The notes: a model not told the origin generated them from the sequence alone. 64,000 bases of DNA from Brevibacterium sp. UMB1308A (GCF_030230605.1 NZ_JASPDO010000007.1:1-64000), one strand, 5' to 3'. Shown: positions 42,958 through 52,531, counted from the stretch's first letter. Program-made: numbers and translations.

Positions 42958-44346
42958 ATGCTTCTGGAACGTTTTTACGACGAAGATCTCTCGCAAGCAA
43001 GCTATTTCATCGGATGCCAGGCCACTGGTGAAGCGCTTGTTATTGACCCGCGTCGTGACATTCGCGTGTACACCGAACTAGCCCAGCGCAACGGAATGAC
43101 GATCGTTGCCGCCACAGAAACACACATCCACGCGGACTACCTTTCGGGAACCCGCGAGCTTCAGAACGCAGGTGCAACGGCATACGTATCCAAAGAAGGC
43201 GGAGCCGATTGGACGTACGGATTCGACGCGGAGCTACTGGGCCACGGTGACACCATTCGCATTGGTAACCTCACGCTCGAAGCTCGCCACACACCGGGGC
43301 ATACTCCAGAACACCTGATGTTCCTACTTACAGACGGCGCGTTTTCTGACGAACCCGGTTACGCGTTTACAGGAGACTTTGTTTTTGCCGGTGACCTGGG
43401 GCGCCCGGACCTCTTAGATGAGGCCGCCGGCGGTAAGGACACTCGCTTTGGTGGTGCACAGGACCAGTTCGACAGTCTGGCGCGTGAGTTCGTGACCTTG
43501 CCCGACTATGTGCAGGTGTTCCCAGCGCACGGAGCAGGGAGCCCGTGCGGAAAAGCCCTGGGTGCCGTCCCGTCATCGACAGTGGGGTATGAAAAGCGCA
43601 ACGCATGGTGGGCTCCGTTTATCGCCAACGGTGACCGTGACGGATTCGTCAACCAGCTGTTGGACGGTCAGCCTGACGCCCACGCGTATTTCGCTCGGAT
43701 GAAAACGGAAAACCGGGACGGCCCTGCCGTCATTGGTGAGGTCAAAGACCTGGTGGAATACAGCGCAGAAGAATTGGCGCCGTTGGTGGAACGCGCCGAG
43801 GTCGTTGTTGTGGATCCGCGCCACAACAGTGCCGTACATGAAGGGACAGTCGCTGGTTCGCTCAATATTCCTGGGCCGGACAAGGCCGCGAGTTTTGGCG
43901 CCTGGGCGTACGATCCGCAGAAGGATTCGACTCCACTGGTGATCTTGGCCAGTGACCGTGACGAAGCGGGCGAGATCCGTGATCACTTAGTGAGGGTGGG
44001 GATCGACACCGTCACCGGTTATGTCACGAGTACAGAAGGTCTTCCGGTGTATGTGCCTGTTGTTATCCCGTTTGATGAAGTGACGGATGCCGACTATCTG
44101 CTCGATGTTCGTGGCCGTGGTGAATTCGACGCCGGGCATATTCCGGGTGCCCACAACATCAACGGAGGACGTGTTCTGTGGCGTACTGAGAATTTACCTC
44201 AAGACACACGAATCGTGTCTTACTGTCAGTCTGGGGTGCGAAACTCGGTTGCTGCGTCTGCTCTTCGTAGGGCCGGATTCGATGTTGCAGAGCTTGACGG
44301 CAGTTACGGAAAGTGGGTTAAAGACCAGGCCGCGGAGAACGCCTAG
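42958..44346 (+). CDS. cstB: CstB-like persulfide dioxygenase with two rhodanese domains
   Basis: A 462-residue three-domain protein. The metallo-beta-lactamase part (1-240) has THIHADYLSG, where the usual second His is Tyr, then HTPGHTPEH and TGDFVFAGDLGRPDL, keeping the Fe(II) site of persulfide dioxygenases, and GAGSPCGKALG with the extra Cys known from CstB. The first rhodanese-like domain (about 280-365) lacks the active Cys; the last (about 375-462) has the loop SYCQSGVRNS. It should oxidise low-molecular persulfides and pass sulfane sulfur on to thiosulfate. GGAAGG precedes the ATG at 42958; the frame open from 42892 is shadow of the small gene. Confidence 0.9.
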   Translation: MLLERFYDEDLSQASYFIGCQATGEALVIDPRRDIRVYTELAQRNGMTIVAATETHIHADYLSGTRELQNAGATAYVSKEGGADWTYGFDAELLGHGDTIRIGNLTLEARHTPGHTPEHLMFLLTDGAFSDEPGYAFTGDFVFAGDLGRPDLLDEAAGGKDTRFGGAQDQFDSLAREFVTLPDYVQVFPAHGAGSPCGKALGAVPSSTVGYEKRNAWWAPFIANGDRDGFVNQLLDGQPDAHAYFARMKTENRDGPAVIGEVKDLVEYSAEELAPLVERAEVVVVDPRHNSAVHEGTVAGSLNIPGPDKAASFGAWAYDPQKDSTPLVILASDRDEAGEIRDHLVRVGIDTVTGYVTSTEGLPVYVPVVIPFDEVTDADYLLDVRGRGEFDAGHIPGAHNINGGRVLWRTENLPQDTRIVSYCQSGVRNSVAASALRRAGFDVAELDGSYGKWVKDQAAENA

Positions 44347-44359
44347 GTCCCACGTATCA

Positions 44360-44962
44360 CTATTGTTGCGTTGAGTTTGAATGGCCGGGATCTTGCAGTA
44401 AGAGTTCCCGGCCCTCAACGTTTTCTAGCAGACACGGGTCAATAGGTGTACCTTCTTTGATCACTGAAAGCCGGCCATTAGCTTCGAGTATCACGCACTG
44501 AACAAGTCCGGGAGACGCGATGCCGGCTTCGCGGATGGCGACGTACAGATTGGCTTCGGTGATGTGGGCGCGCTGCATAGCGCGAGGGATCATTTGGCCG
44601 TGTGCCATGAGGAGCCGCGGGGGAGCGCTCACCGTTCTCCTGAACCCTACTGTGTGCTGGAGTGCACCAAAGATTGCTTCCATGATCATGAGCGTGGCCA
44701 AGCCAATGATTCCAACCATCACTGTGGGCGGGTGTCCCAGGATGACGCGTCCAGCGACTGCCCCAAACATGATGATGACAACGGCGTCAAAGGAACTCAT
44801 GGTGCCAAGGATGCGGATGCCAAAGATTCTGATGAGAACCAAAAAAGCTACGTAGATGGTGACTGCCGAAATGATCACGAACGGAATGCGCCAAAGGTCG
44901 ATTCCGAGTAGCTCACCAGCAGCAGCCTCCCATCCCTGCGGAGGAGTGAAACGTTCGACCAT
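44360..44962 (-). CDS. DUF421 (YetF-like) membrane protein
   Basis: A 200-residue protein with three membrane segments (about 28-105) and a cytosolic YetF-type domain: FDAVVIIMFGAVAGRVILG in the membrane part and MQRAHITEANLYVAIREAGI, then GLVQCVILEANGRLSVI. Function is unknown across the family. TACTGT (44970-44975 as ACAGTA) is 7 nt before the ATG, suggesting a leaderless message. It converges on the cstB-like gene with 13 bp between. Confidence 0.88.
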   Translation of the reverse strand: MVERFTPPQGWEAAAGELLGIDLWRIPFVIISAVTIYVAFLVLIRIFGIRILGTMSSFDAVVIIMFGAVAGRVILGHPPTVMVGIIGLATLMIMEAIFGALQHTVGFRRTVSAPPRLLMAHGQMIPRAMQRAHITEANLYVAIREAGIASPGLVQCVILEANGRLSVIKEGTPIDPCLLENVEGRELLLQDPGHSNSTQQ

Positions 44963-45124
44963 ATAAGCAACAGTACTCCGGGCGAAAGTCCTTCATCCTA
45001 GGTAACCCCGTGGGCTAGGTTTCATGTGGCGCTACGTGGTTCCATATGGCAATACCGCAGAGCCAGGTACAAGCGGAGGTGCTAATTTGTGGGCCACATC
45101 GATGAACGAGTTTTAAGAGGTGCC

Positions 45125-46324
45125 ATGACGATCGATTTTGTTGCAGAAGCAAAGGGGCTCGCACAAGACCTGATTGCACTCCGCAGAGAGCTTCACGCTG
45201 ATCCGGAGTTGGGAAATGATCTTCCACGTACCCAGAAACGTGTGCTCGACGCTCTGGCAGGGCTTCCTGTAGAAATCACCTTGGGTAAGGAACTGTCCTC
45301 AATCACGGCGGTTTTGCGGGGTGGCAAACCTGGGCCCACGGTGTTGTTGCGCGGTGATATGGACGCGCTTCCCGTGGTTGAAGAAACCGGCCTGCCTTAT
45401 GCTGCCACGAACGGCAACATGCACGCATGTGGTCACGACCTTCACACGGCTGGCTTGGTTGGCGCGGTTCGTCTGTTGAGTGCCCATCAGGACGAACTTC
45501 CTGGAACTGTTGTCTTCATGTTCCAACCGGGGGAAGAAGGACCTGGAGGAGCAAAGCCGATGCTCGAAGAGGGCCTGTTGAGTGTTGCGGGGGAACCTGT
45601 TGACGCTGCGTTTGCCCTGCACGTTCTCCCGGGTGAACAGGGGGTCTTCGAATGTCGTCCGGGAACAACGATGGCGGGGTCGAACTACTTGCGTGTGACG
45701 TTCCACGGCGAAGGTGGACACGGTTCAAGGCCGGACGCAGCCACTGACCCAGTACCACCGCTCGTGGAGTTTTGTCAGGCCGTTCAGGTTATGATCACCA
45801 GACGTTTCAGCGTTTTTGACCCAGTCGTTCTCTCCATCACAACTCTGAAGGGTGGAGAAGCCTTAAACGTGATCCCACCGGCAGCTTCGATGGGAGGGAC
45901 AGTAAGGACGCTGTCCCATGAAACAACCGAGAAGTTCCCGCAATACGCCAAACAGTTGGCTGAGAGCATCGCCCAGGCGCACAATTGCACAGTCGACTTT
46001 GACTGGGAGACCTTCTACGCCGTTACTGTCAATGCACGCGAAGAAGCTGATCTTGTACGTTCAACGTTGACCGAGGTGTTCGGCGAGGAACGCTTCCGAG
46101 TGCCGGAAAAGCCAGTCATGGGTTCAGAAGACTTTTCGTTCGTTTTGCAAGAAGTCCCGGGTGCGTACGTGATACTTCAGGCGAGTCCGCCCGATGTGGA
46201 CCCAGCCACAGCAGCCTATAACCACTCGCCACATGTCCTCTTCGATGACGCTGTTGTGGCGGACCAAGCGGCGGCACTTGCTCACATCGCGTGGGAGTAC
46301 AACCAGCGAGGTAACAATTCATGA
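45125..46324 (+). CDS. M20-family amidohydrolase / N-acyl-amino-acid hydrolase
   Basis: A 399-residue metallopeptidase of the IAA-amino-acid hydrolase/hippurate hydrolase group. Metal and catalytic regions: LLRGDMDALPV, NMHACGHDLHTAGLVGA, FQPGEEGPGGA, FHGEGGHGSRPD and MGSEDFSFV. It would release a free amino acid from an N-acyl conjugate in the cytosol. AAGAGGTG precedes the ATG at 45125. Its stop overlaps the next gene's ATG (ATGA), so the permease is a likely partner delivering the substrate. Confidence 0.9.
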   Translation: MTIDFVAEAKGLAQDLIALRRELHADPELGNDLPRTQKRVLDALAGLPVEITLGKELSSITAVLRGGKPGPTVLLRGDMDALPVVEETGLPYAATNGNMHACGHDLHTAGLVGAVRLLSAHQDELPGTVVFMFQPGEEGPGGAKPMLEEGLLSVAGEPVDAAFALHVLPGEQGVFECRPGTTMAGSNYLRVTFHGEGGHGSRPDAATDPVPPLVEFCQAVQVMITRRFSVFDPVVLSITTLKGGEALNVIPPAASMGGTVRTLSHETTEKFPQYAKQLAESIAQAHNCTVDFDWETFYAVTVNAREEADLVRSTLTEVFGEERFRVPEKPVMGSEDFSFVLQEVPGAYVILQASPPDVDPATAAYNHSPHVLFDDAVVADQAAALAHIAWEYNQRGNNS

Positions 46325-47493
46325 CCGCTATTTTTGCCGCGACGATTCTTCTCGCTTTCATCGCATTGGGCGAGCTGATCTCCCTGTGGTCAAAGGCCCG
46401 GGTTCCAGCTCTTCTCATTGCCATGTTGGGAACGTTCATTGCTGTTCAGCTGAACATCATTCCCGACACCATCATCGACGATTCGTACCTTCCACAGATC
46501 TACGCGATTCTCGTGGCGCCTCTTCTGTTCCACATGGGTTCGCTGATCCCGTTGAAAACGATGCTCGCTCAGTGGCGTAGTGTGGTGATTTCATTTGCCG
46601 GAATGATCGTCGCCGTAGGTGTGATTGCCGCAGTGGTTGGCCCCATCTTTGGTTTCCAATACGTTGTGGCCGGAGCCGGTCCCCTGGCGGGTGGGATCGT
46701 GTCAACGGGTCTGACCACAGATGGGTTGAAAGCTGCCAACGTGGACTCCGCGATTGTGGTGCTGCCAGCCCTTGTGCTGATGCTTCAGTCCCTTCCATCA
46801 ATGCCCTTGACCAACCTGTTGTTGCGCAAGTTCGCGATTCATCTCCGTGATTCGGGTGACCTGGAAGAACTTGCTCGCAACCACAAGAAAGTCCAAAAGG
46901 AAAACGGTGGTGACAAGAAGCTAGTCAACCTTCCTCAAATGCTGGTCGACAACGAACTGTTCATTCTGTTCCTCATTCTGGTGGGTGGTTCACTTGCGAC
47001 GCTTCTGGCTATACCCACCCACATTCCGTCGTCGATCATCGCCCTGGTCCTGGGTGTTGCTTCGACCGCGATTGGTCTGACTCCAGAACGTTCAATGGAG
47101 AAATCCAGCTCGTTTGGAATTGCTATGGCCAGTGTTGTCGCAATCGTGATGGCGCCCCTGGTTGCCGCTTCGCTGTCAGATGTTTTGGCCGCTCTCATTC
47201 CAGTAGCCGTCATCCTCGCAGTGGGTGCCGTGGGCATCATGATTGGTGGTGCGATCGCCACCAAGCTCCTCAAATGGAAAACGACACTGGGGATGTCAGT
47301 GGCGCTTACCGCCATGTACGGTTTCCCCGCCGACTACCTCCTCACCAACGAAGTTGTGCGTTCGGTAGGGCGTACAGAAGAAGAACGCGATGCCCTGAGG
47401 GAAGCGATGTTGCCAGCCATGCTGGTGGGAGGTTTCACCTCGGTGAGCGCGGGCTCAGTGGTGATTGCTTCAGTCTTGGTCAGTTTCCTGTAG
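46321..47493 (+). CDS. Putative permease coupled to the amidohydrolase
   Basis: A 390-residue integral membrane protein with about ten hydrophobic segments in two halves joined by a charged cytosolic loop (HKKVQKENGGDKK, about 185-200). GPLAGGIVSTGLTTDG in the first half and GGFTSVSAGSVV near the end resemble the re-entrant glycine/serine stretches of sodium:solute symporters; I cannot place it in a named family. Its translation is coupled to the amidohydrolase. The last 14 bp overlap the end of lysX on the other strand. Confidence 0.7.
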   Translation: MTAIFAATILLAFIALGELISLWSKARVPALLIAMLGTFIAVQLNIIPDTIIDDSYLPQIYAILVAPLLFHMGSLIPLKTMLAQWRSVVISFAGMIVAVGVIAAVVGPIFGFQYVVAGAGPLAGGIVSTGLTTDGLKAANVDSAIVVLPALVLMLQSLPSMPLTNLLLRKFAIHLRDSGDLEELARNHKKVQKENGGDKKLVNLPQMLVDNELFILFLILVGGSLATLLAIPTHIPSSIIALVLGVASTAIGLTPERSMEKSSSFGIAMASVVAIVMAPLVAASLSDVLAALIPVAVILAVGAVGIMIGGAIATKLLKWKTTLGMSVALTAMYGFPADYLLTNEVVRSVGRTEEERDALREAMLPAMLVGGFTSVSAGSVVIASVLVSFL

Positions 47494-50400
47494 GTTTCAA
47501 AAACGGGAACGTGAGCGTCTGGCGGATCGTGGTGGCCGTGAGCATCATGACCACCCGGTCCACCCCCAGGCCAAGACCACCCATGGGTGGGGCGCCCATT
47601 TCAAGGGCGGTGAGGAACGCTTCGTCAACCTCCATGGCTTCGGGGTCACCCGCCGCAGCCGCCAGTGACTGCTCGGTCAAACGTTCACGCTGAATCATGG
47701 GGTCGATGAGTTCCGAATACGCGGTGCCCACTTCCATCCCAAACGCCACCAGGTCCCACTGTTCGGATACGCGACTGTCGCGCCTACCCGGACGGGCCAA
47801 AGGCGACTTCTCGGCCGGGAAGTCGTAGTAGAACGTGGGCTCAACGGTCTGTTTTTCGACCAGTTCGTCGTACAGCTCCATGAGCATATACGCCTGGGAA
47901 GCGTCCGTGGGAATCTCGATACCGGCACGCGCGCACTCTGCGCGATACACCTCGGGGGCGGTATCCAAAGTGAGTTCCTGACCCACGGCGCGTGACACTG
48001 CTTCGTGGATCGTCATGGACCGCCACGAACCCGGCAGATACAGCTCTTGCACCTGGCCTGTAGCGTCCCGGTACTTGGCAACCGGTTCACTGTTGACGGC
48101 CCGGGCCGCGTTTTCAATGAGGGCGATGGTGAGGCGCTCCATGTCGTGATACGTCAGCCCGGAAGCGTACGCTTCAAGAGATGTGAACTCCGGGTTGTGG
48201 GTGGCGTCAACCCCTTCGTTGCGGAAGTTTCGGCCGATCTCAAAAATCCTGTCCATTCCACCCACCATGAGGCGTTTGAGGTACAGCTCGGGTGCAATGC
48301 GCAGTGACAGATCCATGTCATAAGCGTTGATGTGAGTAGTAAACGGCCTAGCTGCCGCACCCCCGTGCACCGTGTGCAGCATAGGGGTCTCAACCTCCAT
48401 GTACGACTGGGCGTGCAGAGTGTCGCGCAAGGACCGGATTGCAGAAGACCTTGCCACCAGAACGTCTCTCGCGCCCACATCAGTGAGCAGGTCCAGCGAC
48501 CGGTTGGTGCGGCGTTCTTCTTCACCCACTGGGTGCCCCAACGCAGGCGTGGGGCGGATGGCCTTTGCCAGCAGAGTGAACTGTTCAACGAACACTGACA
48601 ACTCACCGTGATCGGTGGTTCCCACGTGACCGGTGACACTCAGAAAATCGCCCACGTCGAACAGGCTCACGTGCCAGTCGCTCACGTCTGAACGGTTCCA
48701 CACGGTCTGTACGAACGCGCCATCTTGTTCAATATCCATGAAAACCAAGCCGCCAAAGCGCCTGCGTGACCGAACACGGCCGCGGACGGTCACCTCGGCG
48801 GCGGTGAGGGTGCCCGGCGCCGGAACTGGGCGGTTCTGCATGTTCAAAGCCAGCACCGAGGTGGTGGAAGCCGGGCCCTCAACCGGGTAGGTTTCGACGC
48901 CCGCAGATTCCAGCGCGTGTTTGTGTTCGATCCGGTGGCGCTGTTGGGATGACCAGGTGTGTTGGGGTGACGGCGGGCGGATGAATTCGTGGTCGAGTTC
49001 TTTTACACGGGTGAGGAAATCGGCCGAGGTGATTGTCGGTTGTGTGCCAAAGAGCGGAGTAGGCGTGGACTGGGTGAGGCTCGCCCACACCCAGGCGAGG
49101 ATGGCGCGCAGGCTGGGTGGCGGAATGAAGCCTTCGGCTACACCCATCGAATAGAGCGCGTGGAACACCACCATGGTGTCGTCGAATGCGACCCACCTGG
49201 GAGACCACTGCGGCTGGTATTTTTGATTGGCCCGGTAAAGCGATTCGATCTGGAACGACCTGGATGCGACTTTCAGGAGCCGGTCGCTTGCCCGGGTCAG
49301 AGGTCCGGCGCGCAGTTCGTCGGTGGCCACAAACACGTCACGGAACACGGCAAAGTTCAGCGAAATGTGCTTAATGCCCATGTCGCGGCCCTGAAGGGCG
49401 GCTTGTGCCACAAGAAAGTCCGTGATGCCAGGGACGGCTGTGGGGGAGTGCACCATCACGTCGAGGGAGAGCCCATTGCGTCCCCACGGGACGAAGCTTA
49501 AGAAGCCAATAGGATAGCCGGAACTGTCGCATGCCCATGCGATGACGGAGTTAGAATCGGCCGGGTCGCCAAGACGTCCCAATGCCATTGAGAAGCCGCG
49601 TTCAACCTGATCGTGACGCCACGCGTTGCGGCAGTTTTCTAACTGTGCCAGAAGGTCGGTGGGAAGGTCGCGAGCGCGCGCCACTTTTGCCGTGATTCCT
49701 TCACGGTTCATACGCCTGATGGTTTTGCGAATATTGGCCAAGGCAGGGCTAGAAACGTTGAAGTCTGCCGTGTTGATGATTGCTTCGTCGCCGATCGCAA
49801 CAATTGACAGCCCTATGCCTCTGTACAGGCGTGCTGATTCTTGTGAACACGCCAAAACAACAGGGCGAGCTCCTACCGAACGACAGTGGGCATGCCACGC
49901 TTCAATTGCGTGTGGCCAGGAAGAGGGATCACCTACAGGGTCGCCACTTGCGACAAAGACATTTCCTACCGCGCCATACAGAACAGCAGCTTTGCGGTCG
50001 GCAGAAAACACTGCGCTCTTGTCACGACGGGTCGCGAAATACGCCAAGGAATCTTGGTCACCGAAGTCGAGAACCATGCGGCGAATCTCGAGTTCTTCAG
50101 CAGGCGTGATGGGGGCCGGTTTGGCCTTAATGCGGAACATGACGATGAGCGCCCAGATGAGCGCTAAAGCTGAAATAGCGCCACAGATATAGAACACGAT
50201 GAACGACGTGGGGTGTTGCCCATCCGTGATCGAGCTGAGTCCTGTTGTGGATCCAATAGCTGCCGAGAACGCAAATGTTACACGCTCACTCCACGTGCCT
50301 GAACCAACTGGGGTCAGAGCAGAAGCGAGTAGGGCGACCAGAAAAGACACCGCCAAACCAGAGAGCAAAATGCCCAGCGCTTTGAGGAAGTTGGTGGTGC

Positions 50401-50857
50401 GAATCCGCCCTGGGAATGCAGGTCGCATGATGATGATGAGGACCAACGACACGAGGTTGCAGATAAACGCAGCAACCATGAACGGGAAGCTGAAGAAAAG
50501 CGCGTCGAGCGGGCTGGTGACGGAAATATGCAACTCGTATTCCGGGCCCAGAGACACGACTGCCGTCGTGTTCAGAAACGTTGCGAGTACGCTCAACACC
50601 GCGACCACCAGCATGGCAGTGTGAGCGACGCGCAGCCTGCGGGCTGCCGTTGTCGCTACGGCGATAAGAAACACCACAGCGACCAAGGACGGTTCAGCCG
50701 GAACCGTGAAAAGGGAGAAGAAAATGTATCCCGCGTCTGCGACGTTGCTTAAACGAATCGGGATCGTCAAGGTGGTCCACACAGCAGCCAAAACGTAGAG
50801 CCAGATAAATACCCGGGCCAAGGTTTCGGTTTTGCGTGGAGACGTGCGCTGAGTCAT
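47480..50857 (-). CDS. lysX: LysX: phosphatidylglycerol lysyltransferase fused to lysyl-tRNA synthetase
   Basis: A 1125-residue fusion. About 1-250 holds some seven membrane segments; about 250-580 is the MprF-type DUF2156 transferase (SGDPVGDPSSWPHAIEAW, NREGITAKVARARDL, GFLSFVPWGRNGLSLDVM); about 665-775 is the OB-fold tRNA-binding domain; about 790-1125 is a class II synthetase with motif 2 EIGRNFRNEGVDATHNPEF and motif 3 GLGLGVDRVVMML. It adds lysine to phosphatidylglycerol and so protects against cationic peptides. M. tuberculosis LysX is of similar size. TAAAGT (50864-50869 as ACTTTA) is 6 nt before the ATG: leaderless. Confidence 0.94.
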   Translation of the reverse strand: MTQRTSPRKTETLARVFIWLYVLAAVWTTLTIPIRLSNVADAGYIFFSLFTVPAEPSLVAVVFLIAVATTAARRLRVAHTAMLVVAVLSVLATFLNTTAVVSLGPEYELHISVTSPLDALFFSFPFMVAAFICNLVSLVLIIIMRPAFPGRIRTTNFLKALGILLSGLAVSFLVALLASALTPVGSGTWSERVTFAFSAAIGSTTGLSSITDGQHPTSFIVFYICGAISALALIWALIVMFRIKAKPAPITPAEELEIRRMVLDFGDQDSLAYFATRRDKSAVFSADRKAAVLYGAVGNVFVASGDPVGDPSSWPHAIEAWHAHCRSVGARPVVLACSQESARLYRGIGLSIVAIGDEAIINTADFNVSSPALANIRKTIRRMNREGITAKVARARDLPTDLLAQLENCRNAWRHDQVERGFSMALGRLGDPADSNSVIAWACDSSGYPIGFLSFVPWGRNGLSLDVMVHSPTAVPGITDFLVAQAALQGRDMGIKHISLNFAVFRDVFVATDELRAGPLTRASDRLLKVASRSFQIESLYRANQKYQPQWSPRWVAFDDTMVVFHALYSMGVAEGFIPPPSLRAILAWVWASLTQSTPTPLFGTQPTITSADFLTRVKELDHEFIRPPSPQHTWSSQQRHRIEHKHALESAGVETYPVEGPASTTSVLALNMQNRPVPAPGTLTAAEVTVRGRVRSRRRFGGLVFMDIEQDGAFVQTVWNRSDVSDWHVSLFDVGDFLSVTGHVGTTDHGELSVFVEQFTLLAKAIRPTPALGHPVGEEERRTNRSLDLLTDVGARDVLVARSSAIRSLRDTLHAQSYMEVETPMLHTVHGGAAARPFTTHINAYDMDLSLRIAPELYLKRLMVGGMDRIFEIGRNFRNEGVDATHNPEFTSLEAYASGLTYHDMERLTIALIENAARAVNSEPVAKYRDATGQVQELYLPGSWRSMTIHEAVSRAVGQELTLDTAPEVYRAECARAGIEIPTDASQAYMLMELYDELVEKQTVEPTFYYDFPAEKSPLARPGRRDSRVSEQWDLVAFGMEVGTAYSELIDPMIQRERLTEQSLAAAAGDPEAMEVDEAFLTALEMGAPPMGGLGLGVDRVVMMLTATTIRQTLTFPFLKPTGN

Positions 50858-50863
50858 ATGGCA

Positions 50864-50927
50864 ACTTTACTGAAAACAGCACGAGGCTGGATGGCGAAAC
50901 GGCGATAGATGCGGTGAGGATTACAAT
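50864..50927. promoter_or_regulatory. Divergent leaderless promoters of lysX and an alpha/beta hydrolase gene
   Basis: TAAAGT (minus strand, 50869-50864) lies 6 nt before the lysX ATG, and TACAAT (50922-50927) lies 6 nt before the GTG at 50934. Neither gene has a ribosome-binding site. The two -10 boxes are about 55 bp apart, so their promoters share the space. Confidence 0.65.
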
Positions 50928-50933
50928 AGATCT

Positions 50934-51647
50934 GTGAAATGGGTAATCGTTCCCGGGTTGAGCCTCTTACCGGAAGACTACAGAGGCTTGAGCGAACTTC
51001 TTCCTGGTCCTGTAGAAGTGATCGACGCGTGGGAACACGACCCAACGGGCGACATCGAAGATGTGCGAAAAGCGGTTGATACCAGCGAACCGTTTGCTCT
51101 GATTGGCCATTCTGTTGGTGGCGTTACTGCCTTGGAGTGGGCATTGAAATACCCCAAGGACATCACCCGATTGGTTCTTCTTGATCCTTCTGCGCCACTG
51201 ACCTTTATGGGTGGTTGGTTGACGCGGGGGACTGTTTTTGAACGTTTTGCAGCCCCGGTCGTGGACAAGGTGGCGGGGGCTCTCACACCGTGGGGCGCGC
51301 AGATTCGCAAACATCTATTCACCCGCGCCGCCGGTCTAGCAGATCACCTGCCACGCACCCACGCCACGCACAGGTTTGTGAGTCGCCCGGGCCTCCAAAC
51401 GGTTGTGGACCAGTGGTTTTCGAGTTGGGAGCAGGAATACCGGTTAAGTTCATTGCTCATGTCCAATCATGTGCTCGACCGCAGGCTACGCCCCATTATT
51501 GTGTGTTCCTCCGGCAGCGCTCGCGCGGTGTCAGTGGCAAAACAGCGCCGGCTCGCGCGCCTTATCGGAGCTGAGCTTCACATCGCTGAAGGTGCCGACC
51601 ACATGTTCCCAGTCACCGAACCTCAACGGGTCATTGCCGCTCTGTAG
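50934..51647 (+). CDS. Alpha/beta-fold hydrolase
   Basis: A 237-residue hydrolase with nucleophile elbow GHSVGG (Ser60), a following LLDPSAP and a C-terminal His in EGADHMFP. The start is cytosolic (MKWVIVPGLSLLPEDY). The substrate is unknown. GTG start directly behind TACAAT. Its end overlaps the methyltransferase gene by 17 bp. Confidence 0.85.
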   Translation: MKWVIVPGLSLLPEDYRGLSELLPGPVEVIDAWEHDPTGDIEDVRKAVDTSEPFALIGHSVGGVTALEWALKYPKDITRLVLLDPSAPLTFMGGWLTRGTVFERFAAPVVDKVAGALTPWGAQIRKHLFTRAAGLADHLPRTHATHRFVSRPGLQTVVDQWFSSWEQEYRLSSLLMSNHVLDRRLRPIIVCSSGSARAVSVAKQRRLARLIGAELHIAEGADHMFPVTEPQRVIAAL

Positions 51648-52479
51648 GTTTGCGCCATACGGATATTTTTACGGCTACCGTCGCCGAGGTGGGTAATTGG
51701 GAACCCGTGACCGTTTCCGTTGATAAGTGCCGGGCAGACGGTGTCATGAAGATGAGGTCGCGTGCTAAGTCCGGGGTGAGTTTGCAGTCATAAGAAATGA
51801 CAGACTCACCCACCGACTCGAACATGTGCAGTGCCCGGTTTAACCGTTCGTCTTTGCGCGGATCGATCCCCACCATTTCCGTGCTTGCGCGGAGTTCCTG
51901 CAAATGTTGTGGTTCGGGCGTCACCACCACTGTGTGGCCGCCGGGGGCCAGCACGCGGTAAAACTCCGGCCCGTTACGGGGTGAGAAAACATCGAGCACC
52001 ACATCGATCGTGCTGTCCATGAGCGGAAAATCCCGGAACACGTCCCATGTAAAGGCAGTGATATCCGGGTGAGCCCGGGCTGCTAAGCGCACGGCTCGGG
52101 TGGCAGTGTCGAACCCCAGCCCAACCGTAGGTGCCCCCAAGGTTTCCATCAGACCGCCGAGGTAGTACCCGGTCCCACAACCAACGTCCAGAAGGTGCGT
52201 GTGAGGCAGGGTTGCGACGACCTCGGCGAGGGAATCCTTTAACGGCGCGTACGCGCCGGAGGCGAGAAACCGGTCACGTGCCAACACCATGTCAGTACTG
52301 TCCCCACTTGTGGGAGCGGGGCCCGAAAGCAGACTAAGGTAGCCCTGACGCGCTATGTTAAACGAGTGCCGGTGAGCGCACGCCACCTGCGAACCGTGTA
52401 CGTGTAGACGCTGATCGGGTTCACCTCGGCGGGCACACACAGGGCAGCGCAACAAGTCATAAGCAGGATGTGCAGTCAC
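51631..52479 (-). CDS. RlmA-like 23S rRNA guanine-N1 methyltransferase
   Basis: A 282-residue protein with an N-terminal zinc finger (CPVCARRGE, then ACAHRHSFNIARQGYLSLL), the GDSTDMVLARDRFLASGAY block and a Rossmann SAM site (LLDVGCGTGYYLGGL). This is the RlmA/TlrB family that methylates G745 or G748 of 23S rRNA; in Gram-positives the TlrB/RlmA(II) type acts on G748 and affects tylosin-type macrolide binding. GTG start; no in-frame ATG upstream. Confidence 0.88.
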   Translation of the reverse strand: MTAHPAYDLLRCPVCARRGEPDQRLHVHGSQVACAHRHSFNIARQGYLSLLSGPAPTSGDSTDMVLARDRFLASGAYAPLKDSLAEVVATLPHTHLLDVGCGTGYYLGGLMETLGAPTVGLGFDTATRAVRLAARAHPDITAFTWDVFRDFPLMDSTIDVVLDVFSPRNGPEFYRVLAPGGHTVVVTPEPQHLQELRASTEMVGIDPRKDERLNRALHMFESVGESVISYDCKLTPDLARDLIFMTPSARHLSTETVTGSQLPTSATVAVKISVWRKPTERQ

Positions 52480-52531
52480 GGTGTCATTCTACGAGGAGCG
52501 TCATGAGGCCAAAGAAACATGGAGAGGAAAC

